Assembly (NCBI GenBank): GCA_000285855.2
Contig: HE978651.1
Span: forward strand, 50,442 to 114,441
Length of the DNA stretch: 64,000 nucleotides
DNA from: Ruminococcus sp. JC304
Lineage (GTDB): Bacteria > Bacillota > Clostridia > Lachnospirales > Lachnospiraceae
Direction of reading: 5' to 3'
The notes under the pieces: model-generated
Told to the model about the DNA's origin: nothing
Database searches by the model: none
The model's input: only the letters and a program-made list of their open reading frames with translations
Part shown: positions 50,681 to 60,135 of the stretch, one piece after another
Numbering within the stretch: the stretch's first letter is position 1
How the letters are laid out: each line of letters opens with the position of its first letter
Translations under genes and position numbers: made by a program

Positions 50681-51640
50681 ATGAATTATATTGTCTTTGA
50701 TCTGGAATGGAACCAGAGTCCTGATGGAAAGAAAAATCGCAATGAAAAGCTGCCCTTTGAGATCATAGAGATCGGGGCAGTGAAGGTAAACAGCAAAAAG
50801 GAAATTACAGATAGCTTTCATCGTCTGATCCGGCCTCAGGTATATAACAGGATCCACAGCAGTATCCATGAGGTGATCCATATGGATTACAGAGATCTGC
50901 TGGACGGGGTATCCTTTGAGCAGGCAGCAGGAGAATTCCTGGAGTGGTGCGGTAAGGACTGGTATTTCTTTACCTGGGGAAATCAGGATGTGATGGAACT
51001 TCAGAGAAATATGAAATTTTATAAAATGCTGGATCAGCTTCCCGGGCCTGTAACCTATTATGATGTACAGAAACTTTACAGTATTACCTGGGATGACGGG
51101 GATTCCCGGTGTGCACTGGAGCATGCCATTGATGAGCTTCATATTGAGAAGAAATACGGCTTTCACAGGGCACTTGCGGATGCCTACTATACAGCAGAAG
51201 TGCTGAAAAGGATTAGCAATATTATGATCATCAACCATCCATCCCTGGATGTGTACCAGAATCCAAAGAAGAAAAAGGATGAAATCTTTATTTCCTATCC
51301 GGATTATGATAAGTATGTATTCAGAGAATTTACCGATAGAGAGCGAATCATGAAGGACAGAGGCGTAGCCGGTACTCCCTGCCCTATGTGCCACAAACCT
51401 GCCAGACGCAAGATCCGCTGGTTCATGAATAATCCCAGAGTTTATTACAGTGTTTCTGCCTGCGGAGAGCATGGGTTGATCAAGGGTAAGATCCGGATCC
51501 ATAAGACGGACGAGAACAAATATTTTGCAGTGAAGACTCTGCGGTTTACAGATACAAAAGAAACGGAGGAGCTCCGTGAGAGAAAGGAGCTCCTCCGTCA
51601 GAAACGACAATTAAAGAGAAGTCTGGAGAAGGAGATCTGA
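50681..51640 (+). CDS. DEDDh-family 3'-5' exonuclease (KapD-like)
   Basis: A 319-residue protein with an N-terminal exonuclease domain (1-185): Exo I FDLEWNQ (D6, E8), Exo II FTWGNQDVMEL, Exo III HRALADAYYTAEVL (H-x4-D). A C-terminal part (about 215-319) contains the zinc-like CPMCHKPARRK and a charged helix RERKELLRQKRQLKRSLEKE. Nucleic-acid substrate unknown. The last 30 bases are also the last 30 bases of the convergent dacF-type gene. Confidence 0.88.
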   Translation: MNYIVFDLEWNQSPDGKKNRNEKLPFEIIEIGAVKVNSKKEITDSFHRLIRPQVYNRIHSSIHEVIHMDYRDLLDGVSFEQAAGEFLEWCGKDWYFFTWGNQDVMELQRNMKFYKMLDQLPGPVTYYDVQKLYSITWDDGDSRCALEHAIDELHIEKKYGFHRALADAYYTAEVLKRISNIMIINHPSLDVYQNPKKKKDEIFISYPDYDKYVFREFTDRERIMKDRGVAGTPCPMCHKPARRKIRWFMNNPRVYYSVSACGEHGLIKGKIRIHKTDENKYFAVKTLRFTDTKETEELRERKELLRQKRQLKRSLEKEI

Positions 51641-52855
51641 AAGGATCTCCTTTTCATATTGCATACCGTAGCCAACCATGTGGTCGTCCAGATAATATTT
51701 ACTCTTAATACGCTTAGGGCCTACAGAGTTGTCGAGAACCCATTGCTTTTTGGTCAGGGTGCCGGTGTCCGTCCCTGTGGGGACAGTGACATACACATGC
51801 CTGATATAATGGAAGAGACTGGTGTTTCCATTGTCTTTCAGCAGATATTTCTCGCAGGGGAGAAATGGAGTTGTCACAGGATCCGGATCCACATTTAAAT
51901 CTGCTTTTTCAAAATTATTAAATCCGTAATCCAGCAGAGAGGCAGTGTCCGGAAAAGCACCGTTTGTGGAATTAAGGACCACTGCAATGAGGATGGAGTT
52001 TCCTCTCTTGGCATAGGTGACCAGGGTATTTCCTGCGTTGGTGGTATATCCGGTCTTGCCACCCAGGACTCCGTCATAGGCATAGGACTGCCCTGCCAGC
52101 ATCTTGTGATGGTTCAGCAGATAACGGGTTTCCGGCTGCTTGTTGGTAGGGGGAATCTCATAGGTCTGAGTGGTGACAAACTTACGGAACAGCGGATTAT
52201 ACCAGGCAGCCTTGGCGATTTTCATCATGTCATTGGCAGTGGTATAATGCTTCTCATCATGGAGACCATTGGGATTATTAAAATGTGTGTGTTTACAGCC
52301 AAGCTGTGCAGCTCTCTGGTTCATCAGCTCAACGAACTTCTTTACAGAACCGCTGGTTTTCTCGGCCAGAGCCAGAGCCATCTCATTGGCAGATTCCAGC
52401 ATCAGAGCCATCACAGCCTGTTCTACAGTAAAGACCTCCCCGGTTTCTGCATAGATGGTAGAGCTTCCGGCCTCAATGCCGTAGGCAGCGGCCTCGGACA
52501 TAGTGAGGCTGTCATTCATGTCCAGATTCTCACAGACCAGCAGCGCGGTCATGATCTTGGTAATACTTGCAGGATATAGCTTGTTATCTGCATTTTTGGA
52601 ATACAGGACAGTGTCTGTGACTGCATCCATAAGAACAGCAGATTCTCCCTCAATATTAGGTCCTGCAGGCCAGCCCTTGATAGAGTCTGTATCTGCAGCC
52701 TGGGAGTAGGTGGAGGAATGCTCCGGCGCAGCCGTAACCTGTGCAGCTGTATTCTCCGATGCATAAACAATTCCCGGCTGGGAAAAAAGAAGTCCTCCGC
52801 AGAGAAGGGCAGACATGCCCTGCTTTATGATTTTATAAAAATTTCCTTTAAACAT
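51611..52855 (-). CDS. Serine-type D-Ala-D-Ala carboxypeptidase (DacF/PBP5 type)
   Basis: A 414-residue exported low-molecular-weight penicillin-binding protein that trims the terminal D-Ala of peptidoglycan stem peptides. Signal peptide 1-32 (IVYASE), then the catalytic domain with S-x-x-K in YPASITKIMTA, S-x-N in LESANEMAL, and K-T-G in LGGKTGYTTNAG. The C-terminal beta-domain (about 310-414) is shorter than in PBP5 and a clear amphipathic membrane anchor is not seen. It ends 30 bases inside the convergent exonuclease gene. Confidence 0.93.
   Translation of the reverse strand: MFKGNFYKIIKQGMSALLCGGLLFSQPGIVYASENTAAQVTAAPEHSSTYSQAADTDSIKGWPAGPNIEGESAVLMDAVTDTVLYSKNADNKLYPASITKIMTALLVCENLDMNDSLTMSEAAAYGIEAGSSTIYAETGEVFTVEQAVMALMLESANEMALALAEKTSGSVKKFVELMNQRAAQLGCKHTHFNNPNGLHDEKHYTTANDMMKIAKAAWYNPLFRKFVTTQTYEIPPTNKQPETRYLLNHHKMLAGQSYAYDGVLGGKTGYTTNAGNTLVTYAKRGNSILIAVVLNSTNGAFPDTASLLDYGFNNFEKADLNVDPDPVTTPFLPCEKYLLKDNGNTSLFHYIRHVYVTVPTGTDTGTLTKKQWVLDNSVGPKRIKSKYYLDDHMVGYGMQYEKEILSDLLLQTSL
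51629..51654 (+). terminator. Terminator hairpin spanning the exonuclease stop codon
   Basis: AAGGAGATC and GATCTCCTT pair perfectly across a six-base loop that contains the TGA stop (51638-51640), followed by TTTTC. It lies within coding sequence of the convergent gene. Confidence 0.7.
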
Positions 52856-53000
52856 ATGAAGTGTAATCCTTTATCTGATAAATAATGGTGTTACTGGTTA
52901 CCCCTGACAGCATATTTTACCCCATTATAGCATTATTTACAACGTCTGTGTAAAATTAAATGATAGTATTTTATATAACTATAAATATAAGAAAAAACAC

Positions 53001-53030
53001 TTGACATCCTGAAAAATAAGCCCTTATAAT
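53001..53030 (+). promoter_or_regulatory. Promoter of the ileS T-box transcript
   Basis: TTGACA (53001-53006), an 18-base spacer and TATAAT (53025-53030), both hexamers fully consensus. The 52856-53000 part of the gap is AT-rich with no other feature seen. Confidence 0.85.
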
Positions 53031-53084
53031 AAACTTCATGGAAACGCTGCGGTTTACCATACCGTGGCCATAATAACCACAAAG

Positions 53085-53335
53085 ACAAAGATGGAGACAG
53101 TAACCTGTAGAGGAAAGCAGCAGCGAGCCGGAGGCGGTGGGAGTCCGGTGCAAGTAAATGCAGGAGAAGATCACTCCGGAGTTTCAGTTCCCAGGGGCAC
53201 TGCGCCGTGTAAGAGCTGACGGTAATCCCCGTTAGAGGATGCATGTATCGGCAGTGACGCCCGTACCGTGTAACAGGTGGTATAACGAAAGTAGAGAAAC
53301 CTTCGTCCTTTTACAAAAAGGGCGATTTTTTTATT
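53085..53335 (+). promoter_or_regulatory. T-box leader of ileS (isoleucine specifier)
   Basis: Stem I opens near GGAGACAGTAACC and closes after a specifier region GAAGATCACTCC, where ATC (53170-53172) is the likely isoleucine codon. The T-box core AACAGGTGGTATAACG (53272-53287) carries the TGG bulge that pairs with uncharged tRNA. A terminator with arms CGTCCTTTT and AAAAGGGCG and a T-run (53304-53336) follows and competes with the antiterminator. Uncharged tRNA-Ile should allow read-through into ileS. Confidence 0.92.
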
Positions 53336-53361
53336 ATCAGGAGAAATAGGAGGAAACAGCT

Positions 53362-56300
53362 GTGTACCAGAAAGTTGATACGAATCTTAATTTCGTAGAC
53401 CGTGAGAAAAAGGTCGAGGAATTCTGGAAAGAGAACCATATTTTTGAGAAAAGTATGGAAAACAGAAAAGAAGGAGAAACCTATACATTTTATGACGGAC
53501 CGCCTACCGCTAACGGTAAACCCCACATCGGTCATGTGCTTACCCGTGTAATCAAGGATATGATCCCCAGATACCGTACAATGAAGGGATACATGGTTCC
53601 GCGTAAAGCAGGATGGGATACCCACGGACTTCCGGTAGAACTGGAAGTGGAGAAGAAGCTTGGTCTGGATGGCAAAGAGCAGATCGAAGAATACGGTATG
53701 GAGCCATTCATTAAGCAGTGTAAGGAAAGTGTTTGGAAATACAAAGGAATGTGGGAGGACTTCTCCTCCACAGTTGGTTTCTGGGCTGACATGGAACACC
53801 CATATGTCACCTACTATGATGACTATATCGAATCCGAATGGTGGGCACTGAAAGAGATCTGGAATAAGAAGCTTCTCTATAAAGGCTTCAAAATCGTTCC
53901 TTACTGTCCGAGATGTGGTACTCCGCTTTCTGCACAGGAAGTATCCCAGGGATACAAAACTGTAAAAGAGCGCTCCGCAGTGGTAAGATTCAAGGTTGTT
54001 GGTGAAGACGCATACTTCCTTGCATGGACAACAACACCGTGGACACTTCCGTCCAACGTTGCACTCTGCGTAAACCCGGATGAGACTTACTGTAAAGTAA
54101 AGGCAGCAGACGGATATACCTATTATATGGCAGAAGCACTTCTTGATAAGGTTCTGGGTAAGCTTGCCAAAGAAGAAGGCGAGAAAGCATACGAGGTTCT
54201 GGAAACCTACAAAGGAACAGATCTGGAATACAAAGCATACGAGCCGCTTTTCGCATGTGCAGGAGAGGCAGCAGCAAAACAGAAAAAGAAAGCTCATTTC
54301 GTAACCTGTGATAACTACGTTACTATGAGTGATGGTACAGGTATCGTTCATATTGCACCTGCATTCGGTGAAGACGATAACAGAATCGGACGTAACTATG
54401 AGCTTCCATTCGTACAGTTCGTAGACGGACAGGGTAACCTGACAAAAGAGACACCATACGCAGGGGTTTTCGTAAAGAAAGCAGACCCTATGGTTCTCAC
54501 AGATCTGGACAAAGAAGGCAAGCTCTTCGATGCTCCGAAATTCGAGCATGATTATCCACACTGCTGGAGATGTGACACACCACTGATCTACTATGCAAGA
54601 GAATCCTGGTTCATCAAAATGACAGCAGTTAAAGATGACCTGATCAGAAATAACAATACTATTAACTGGATCCCTGAGAGCATCGGTAAAGGACGTTTCG
54701 GCGACTGGCTTGAAAATGTTCAGGACTGGGGTATCAGCCGTAACCGTTACTGGGGAACACCACTGAACATCTGGCAGTGTGAATGCGGACATATGCATTC
54801 CATCGGAAGCCGTCAGGAATTATTTGAGATGAGCGGTGATGAGAAAGCCAAAACAGTAGAGCTTCATCGCCCGTACATCGATGAGATTACACTGAAGTGT
54901 CCGGAGTGCGGTGGAGAAATGCACCGTGTACCGGAGGTTATTGACTGCTGGTTTGACTCAGGAGCAATGCCTTTTGCACAGCATCATTATCCATTTGAAA
55001 ACAAAGAATTATTTGAGCAGCAGTTCCCTGCAAACTTTATTTCCGAGGCTGTAGACCAGACCCGTGGATGGTTCTACTCACTCCTTGCAGAATCCACACT
55101 GCTCTTCAACAAAGCACCATATAAGAACGTAATCGTTCTGGGACATGTCCAGGATGAGAACGGACAGAAGATGAGTAAGTCTAAAGGAAACGCAGTTGAC
55201 CCATTCGATGCACTGAACAAATACGGTGCAGATGCCATCCGTTGGTACTTCTACATTAACAGTGCTCCATGGCTTCCCAACCGTTTCCACGGAAAGGCAG
55301 TAGTAGAGGGACAGCGTAAATTCATGAGCACACTGTGGAATACTTATGCATTCTTCGTATTATATGCAGACATCGACAACTTCGATCCGACTAAATATGA
55401 ACTGAACTATGACCAGCTTCCTGTAATGGACAAATGGCTCCTCAGCAGATTAAACACAACTGTTCAGGCAGTAGACAATGATCTGGCTAACTACAAGATT
55501 CCGGAAGCAGCAAGAGCACTTCAGGAATTCGTAGATGAAATGAGTAACTGGTATGTAAGAAGAAGCCGTGAACGTTTCTGGGCAAAGGGAATGGAGCAGG
55601 ATAAGATCAATGCTTACATGACTCTGTACCATGCACTGGTAACAATTGCCAAGACAGCAGCTCCTATGATCCCGTTCATGACAGAAGACATCTATCAGAA
55701 CCTGGTAAGAAGCGTGGACAAAGATGCTCCTGAGAGTATCCATCTCTGCGACTTCCCGACTGTAAATGAAGCATGGATCGACAAAGATCTGGAAGCAGAC
55801 ATGAAAGAGCTTTTGGAGATTGTAGTTCTGGGACGTGCCTGCAGAAATACAGCAAACATCAAGAACCGTCAGCCAATCGGAACCATGTATGTAAAGGCTG
55901 AGAAGAAAATGGGTGAATTCTACACAGATATCATTGCAGATGAGCTGAATGTCAAAGAGGTAAAATTTGCAGATGACGTAGAGTCCTTTATCTCCTACAG
56001 CTTCAAACCACAGCTTCGTACAGTAGGACCGAAATACGGAAAACTCCTTGGCGGAATCAGACAGGCTCTCACAGACATCAACGGAACAGCAGCGATGAAC
56101 GAACTGAGAACCAACGGTGTTCTGAAACTGGATATCAACGGAAACGATGTAGAACTTACAGAAGAAGACCTTCTTATTGAAACAGCACAGACAGAAGGCT
56201 ATGTATCTGAATCTGACGGTGAAACATCCGTAGTTCTGGATACCAACCTGACACCGGAACTGATCGAAGAAGGATTTGTACGTGAGATCATCAGCAAGAT

Positions 56301-56517
56301 CCAGACCATGAGAAAGGAAGCTGGCTTCGAAGTCATGGACAAGATCGTAGTATATGCTCACGGAAACGACAAGATCCAGGATGTCATGAAAGCACACGAA
56401 GACGAGATTAAGTCCGAAGTACTTGCTGACGAAATGGTACTTGGAGAGACCGATGGTTATGTGAAAGAGTGGAATATCAACAAAGAAGCAGTAGCTATGG
56501 GTGTTAAGAAACTGTAA
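53362..56517 (+). CDS. ileS: Isoleucyl-tRNA synthetase, type 2 (eukaryote-like)
   Basis: A 1051-residue class I synthetase. The ATP motifs are H55-I-G-H58 in GKPHIGHVL and K603-M-S-K-S. The editing (CP1) domain includes FLAWTTTPWTLPSN. FYDGPPTANGKPHIGH, the greater length and the lack of the C-terminal zinc finger of the 920-residue bacterial form place it in the type 2 group, which is typically mupirocin tolerant. Cysteine pairs CPRCGTPL, CWRCDTPL, CECGHM and CPECGGEM are present. The start is GTG with AGGAGG 8 bases upstream. It is preceded by the T-box. Confidence 0.95.
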   Translation: MYQKVDTNLNFVDREKKVEEFWKENHIFEKSMENRKEGETYTFYDGPPTANGKPHIGHVLTRVIKDMIPRYRTMKGYMVPRKAGWDTHGLPVELEVEKKLGLDGKEQIEEYGMEPFIKQCKESVWKYKGMWEDFSSTVGFWADMEHPYVTYYDDYIESEWWALKEIWNKKLLYKGFKIVPYCPRCGTPLSAQEVSQGYKTVKERSAVVRFKVVGEDAYFLAWTTTPWTLPSNVALCVNPDETYCKVKAADGYTYYMAEALLDKVLGKLAKEEGEKAYEVLETYKGTDLEYKAYEPLFACAGEAAAKQKKKAHFVTCDNYVTMSDGTGIVHIAPAFGEDDNRIGRNYELPFVQFVDGQGNLTKETPYAGVFVKKADPMVLTDLDKEGKLFDAPKFEHDYPHCWRCDTPLIYYARESWFIKMTAVKDDLIRNNNTINWIPESIGKGRFGDWLENVQDWGISRNRYWGTPLNIWQCECGHMHSIGSRQELFEMSGDEKAKTVELHRPYIDEITLKCPECGGEMHRVPEVIDCWFDSGAMPFAQHHYPFENKELFEQQFPANFISEAVDQTRGWFYSLLAESTLLFNKAPYKNVIVLGHVQDENGQKMSKSKGNAVDPFDALNKYGADAIRWYFYINSAPWLPNRFHGKAVVEGQRKFMSTLWNTYAFFVLYADIDNFDPTKYELNYDQLPVMDKWLLSRLNTTVQAVDNDLANYKIPEAARALQEFVDEMSNWYVRRSRERFWAKGMEQDKINAYMTLYHALVTIAKTAAPMIPFMTEDIYQNLVRSVDKDAPESIHLCDFPTVNEAWIDKDLEADMKELLEIVVLGRACRNTANIKNRQPIGTMYVKAEKKMGEFYTDIIADELNVKEVKFADDVESFISYSFKPQLRTVGPKYGKLLGGIRQALTDINGTAAMNELRTNGVLKLDINGNDVELTEEDLLIETAQTEGYVSESDGETSVVLDTNLTPELIEEGFVREIISKIQTMRKEAGFEVMDKIVVYAHGNDKIQDVMKAHEDEIKSEVLADEMVLGETDGYVKEWNINKEAVAMGVKKL

Positions 56518-56729
56518 TTGACAACATTCGATTAATCACTGATAAGATACTGATAAGTTACAGGTATTTCGCAGGGAATATAGTACTTGGAGGCGGAGAT
56601 TCTTTGCCCCCAATTTCTCTGATATGAGAAAACAGAAGAGTTGACGGAATGAAGAGGTTCACCTGCAATATCCGCAAGATGTATTACTGAGAATAAAGTG
56701 AACAGTGAAACCATTACGGGAGGTATAAA

Positions 56730-59192
56730 ATGACAAACGAAATGTTCAAGAAAGAGGCATTCAAGAAAAGCGTAAAAGACAACGTAAAATTCCTCTATCG
56801 AAAAACAATTGAAGAAGCTACACAGGAGCAGATTTTCCAGGCTGTAAGCTACACAGTTAAGGACGTTATCATTGACAACTGGCTGGAAACACAGAAAGCA
56901 TATGACGAACAGGATCCAAAGATCGTATATTACATGTCCATGGAATTCCTGATGGGACGTGCCCTGGGTAACAATCTCATCAACCTTTGCGGATATGGCG
57001 AAGTAAAAGAGGCTCTTGAGGAGCTGGGCTTTGACCTGAACTGCATCGAAGACCAGGAACCGGATCCTGCACTTGGAAACGGTGGTCTGGGAAGACTGGC
57101 TGCATGCTTCCTTGATTCCCTGGCAACATTAAACTATGCTGCATATGGCTGTGGAATCCGTTACCATTACGGAATGTTCAAACAGCAGATCAAAGACGGC
57201 TACCAGATCGAGGTACCGGACAACTGGCTGAAAAACGGATATCCTTTCGAACTCCGTCGTCCAGAATATGCCAAGGAAGTACACTTCGGCGGCTATGTAA
57301 GAGCAGAATATGATGCAGAAAAGGGTGCTACCAGATTTATCCACGAAGGATACCAGGCAGTAAAAGCCATTCCTTATGATATGCCGATTACAGGCTATGA
57401 CAATGATGTGGTAAATACTCTCCGTATCTGGGATGCAGAGCCGATCGTAGACTTTGAGCTGGATTCCTTTGACAAGGGTGACTACAAGAAAGCAGTAGAG
57501 CAGGAAAACCTTGCCCGCAATATCGTAGAGGTTCTTTATCCAAACGACAATCATTATGCAGGTAAAGAGCTGAGACTGAAACAGCAGTACTTCTTTGTAT
57601 CTGCCAGCCTTCAGGAAGCAATCGCTAAATATAAGAAGAAACACGATGACATTCATAAATTATATGAAAAAGTAACCTTCCAGATGAACGATACCCACCC
57701 AACTGTAGCAGTAGCTGAGTTAATGCGTATCCTCATGGACGAAGAGGGACTTGGCTGGGATGAAGCATGGGAGATCACAACCAAATCCGTTGCCTACACC
57801 AACCATACCATTATGTCCGAGGCGCTTGAGAAATGGCCTATCGAGCTGTTCTCCAGACTGCTTCCACGTGTATACCAGATCATCGAGGAGATCAACCGCC
57901 GTTTCATCGCAGAAATCCAGGCAAAATATCCTGGCAACTATGAGAAGATCAAAAAGATGGCGATCATTTATGACGGACAGGTGAAGATGGCACATCTGGC
58001 AATCGCAGCAGGCTACTCTGTAAACGGTGTTGCCCGTCTGCACACAGAAATCCTGAAGAATCAGGAGCTGAGAGACTTCTATGAAATGATGCCGGAGAAA
58101 TTTAATAACAAGACCAACGGTATCACTCAGAGACGTTTCCTCCTTCATGCAAACCCGCTTCTGGCAGACTGGATCACAGAGCATATCGGACCGGACTGGA
58201 TCACAGACCTGTCCCAGTTAAAGAAACTGAAGGTGTATGCAGATGATGAAAAGGCACTCCAGGAATTCATGAATATTAAATTTAGAAATAAAGAGCGCCT
58301 GGCTAAATACATCCTGGAGCACAATGGGGTAGAAGTAGATCCTCACTCCATCTTTGATGTACAGGTTAAGAGACTTCATGAGTACAAACGTCAGCTGTTA
58401 AATATCCTTCATGTAATCTATCTGTACAACCAGATCAAAATGCATCCGGAAATGGAATTCTATCCAAGAACCTTTATCTTCGGCGCAAAAGCATCTGCAG
58501 GCTATGCTACAGCCAAGAAGATTATCAAGCTGATCAACTCCGTGGCAGATGTGGTAAACAACGATGCTTCTATTAACGGAAAGATTAAAGTTGTATTTAT
58601 TGAAAATTACCGTGTATCCAACGCAGAGATTATCTTTGCGGCAGCAGATGTATCCGAGCAGATCTCTACAGCCAGCAAGGAAGCTTCCGGTACAGGTAAC
58701 ATGAAATTTATGCTCAACGGTGCACCTACACTGGGAACCATGGACGGTGCCAACGTAGAGATCGTAGAGGAAGTAGGCGCAGAGAACGCATTTATCTTCG
58801 GATTAAGCTCCGATGAAGTTATCAACTATGAGAACAACGGCGGCTATGATCCAAACGTGATCTACAACACAGACGAAGAAATCCGTCAGGTACTGATGCA
58901 GCTCATCAACGGAACCTTCTCCAGCGATACAGAGCTTTTCCGCGACCTGTACGATTCCCTGCTCACCAACAAGAACACAGACAGAGCAGACCGCTACTTC
59001 ATCCTTGCAGACTTCCGCTCCTACGCAGACGCTCAGAAGCGCGTAGAAGAAGCATACAAAGATGAAAAAGGCTGGGCAAAGAAAGCCCTCCTCAACACCG
59101 CATGCAGCGGCAAATTCACCTCCGACAGAACCATCCAGGAATACGTGGATGATATCTGGCATCTGGACAAGGTGATCGTGAGAAAGAAATAA
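56730..59192 (+). CDS. glgP: Glycogen/maltodextrin phosphorylase
   Basis: An 820-residue GT35 enzyme that releases glucose 1-phosphate from alpha-1,4-glucans. EPDPALGNGGLGRLAACFLDS near residue 110, THPTVAVAELMRIL, NGITQRRFLL, VKRLHEYKRQLLN, and the PLP-lysine K659 in EASGTGNMKFMLNG are all conserved. Length fits the family. GGGAGG precedes the ATG. The 212-base gap after ileS holds no clear promoter; TTGACA at 56519 lacks a good -10. Phosphoglucomutase at 46193 would convert the product. Confidence 0.97.
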   Translation: MTNEMFKKEAFKKSVKDNVKFLYRKTIEEATQEQIFQAVSYTVKDVIIDNWLETQKAYDEQDPKIVYYMSMEFLMGRALGNNLINLCGYGEVKEALEELGFDLNCIEDQEPDPALGNGGLGRLAACFLDSLATLNYAAYGCGIRYHYGMFKQQIKDGYQIEVPDNWLKNGYPFELRRPEYAKEVHFGGYVRAEYDAEKGATRFIHEGYQAVKAIPYDMPITGYDNDVVNTLRIWDAEPIVDFELDSFDKGDYKKAVEQENLARNIVEVLYPNDNHYAGKELRLKQQYFFVSASLQEAIAKYKKKHDDIHKLYEKVTFQMNDTHPTVAVAELMRILMDEEGLGWDEAWEITTKSVAYTNHTIMSEALEKWPIELFSRLLPRVYQIIEEINRRFIAEIQAKYPGNYEKIKKMAIIYDGQVKMAHLAIAAGYSVNGVARLHTEILKNQELRDFYEMMPEKFNNKTNGITQRRFLLHANPLLADWITEHIGPDWITDLSQLKKLKVYADDEKALQEFMNIKFRNKERLAKYILEHNGVEVDPHSIFDVQVKRLHEYKRQLLNILHVIYLYNQIKMHPEMEFYPRTFIFGAKASAGYATAKKIIKLINSVADVVNNDASINGKIKVVFIENYRVSNAEIIFAAADVSEQISTASKEASGTGNMKFMLNGAPTLGTMDGANVEIVEEVGAENAFIFGLSSDEVINYENNGGYDPNVIYNTDEEIRQVLMQLINGTFSSDTELFRDLYDSLLTNKNTDRADRYFILADFRSYADAQKRVEEAYKDEKGWAKKALLNTACSGKFTSDRTIQEYVDDIWHLDKVIVRKK

Positions 59193-59212
59193 ACAGATAA
59201 AATCAGCAAATT

Positions 59213-59256
59213 CCCGGCAGTACAGCCCTGATAGTAGTACTGCCGGGGATTTTTTT
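59213..59256 (+). terminator. Terminator after glycogen phosphorylase
   Basis: CCCGGCAGTAC and GTACTGCCGGG form an 11-bp perfect stem followed by GAT and seven T. Confidence 0.9.
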
Positions 59257-59367
59257 GCGTAAAAGTAAAACACCAGGGTTCAATGTATTTCCTGCCATAT
59301 TGGATTTTTGTAAAAGAGATACAGATAATATATAGAAAGTATAGATAATATCTGATAAAATATATAG

Positions 59368-59814
59368 AAACAAAGTGCAGAGAAGCAGAAAGAAATTCTT
59401 GATCAGGATGAAGAAAAATTAAAAATTTTGTTAGATGAATATGCGGATATTCAGAGAAAACTCCATGAAAGCCTGCAGAATCATGATATGGAAGAATATT
59501 GCACGGATATGGTCAGTTTCATCACAAAGGTATCAGATTATATTTTCAGAGATTCTGAGAAAACAAAGAAAGGATTGGAGAAAACTATGGGTGGAGAAGT
59601 TCTGGAACTGGAATCGGAAAAATTGATACGAAAAGGAAGGCAACAGGGAATACAACAAGGGATACAACAAGGAATGCAACAGGGGATGCAGCAAGGAATA
59701 CAAACAAATACTGCAGAAACGGTTATTCGCATGCGAAATACAGGAAAATTCACAGAAGAGGATATAAGTCTGGCAACAGGCCTTGGTCTGGAAGCAATCC
59801 GAAAGATAAAATAG
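59368..59814 (+). pseudogene. C-terminal remnant of an Rpn-family nuclease/transposase
   Basis: The frame is open from just after a TAG at 59365 to the stop at 59812-59814 and reads as a protein interior (SAEKQKEILDQDEEKLKILL). It then has a coiled segment, a glutamine-glycine repeat (QQGIQQGIQQGMQQGMQQGI, nucleotides 59641-59700) and a short end with FTEEDISLATGLGLEAIRKI. This is the typical C-terminus of Rpn (PD-(D/E)XK) recombination-promoting nucleases. The N-terminal nuclease domain is missing and no ribosome site precedes any start, so it is a decayed fragment. A TTG at 59428 could be used only in theory. Confidence 0.75.
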
Positions 59815-59834
59815 GCAGATAATGTACTTGACAA

Positions 59835-59864
59835 TAGTCCCGGAGAGACTGCTCTCCGGGACTA
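59835..59864. other. Perfect 13-bp hairpin without a U-tract
   Basis: TAGTCCCGGAGAG and CTCTCCGGGACTA pair perfectly around ACTG. It follows the Rpn fragment by 20 bases and has TTGACA immediately upstream (59828-59833). Likely a terminator or a mobile-element relic. The rest of 59865-60026 shows nothing recognisable. Confidence 0.5.
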
Positions 59865-60026
59865 CTGACTGTAAATACATATAGAAATACATCATCTTGT
59901 GACAATTTCTGAAAATCATCTCAACATGTAACAAATTGTTGGGTTTATATAGGAAAAATCAAGGAAATTAAATGATTCAACACGCGGGAAAATTTAAAAA
60001 AATCGTAAAATTCTTAAGCATTACAC

Positions 60027-60055
60027 TTGACAAAAAGTGGTTGAAGCACTATTAT
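60027..60055 (+). promoter_or_regulatory. Promoter of the surface-protein gene
   Basis: TTGACA (60027-60032), a 17-base spacer and TATTAT (60050-60055). The leader is about 75 bases. Confidence 0.8.
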
Positions 60056-60135
60056 TAACCATAACAGACAGATTATGTCTAGGAATCTTTACCCAAAAAG
60101 AAAATAGTTATATTAAGGAAAGGGGAACTATAATC

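Noticed and set aside
53311-54798. A 495-codon open frame on the minus strand, opposite ileS
   Set aside because: It lies antisense to the conserved synthetase, has no ribosome site and a cysteine/phenylalanine-rich sequence typical of an antisense shadow.
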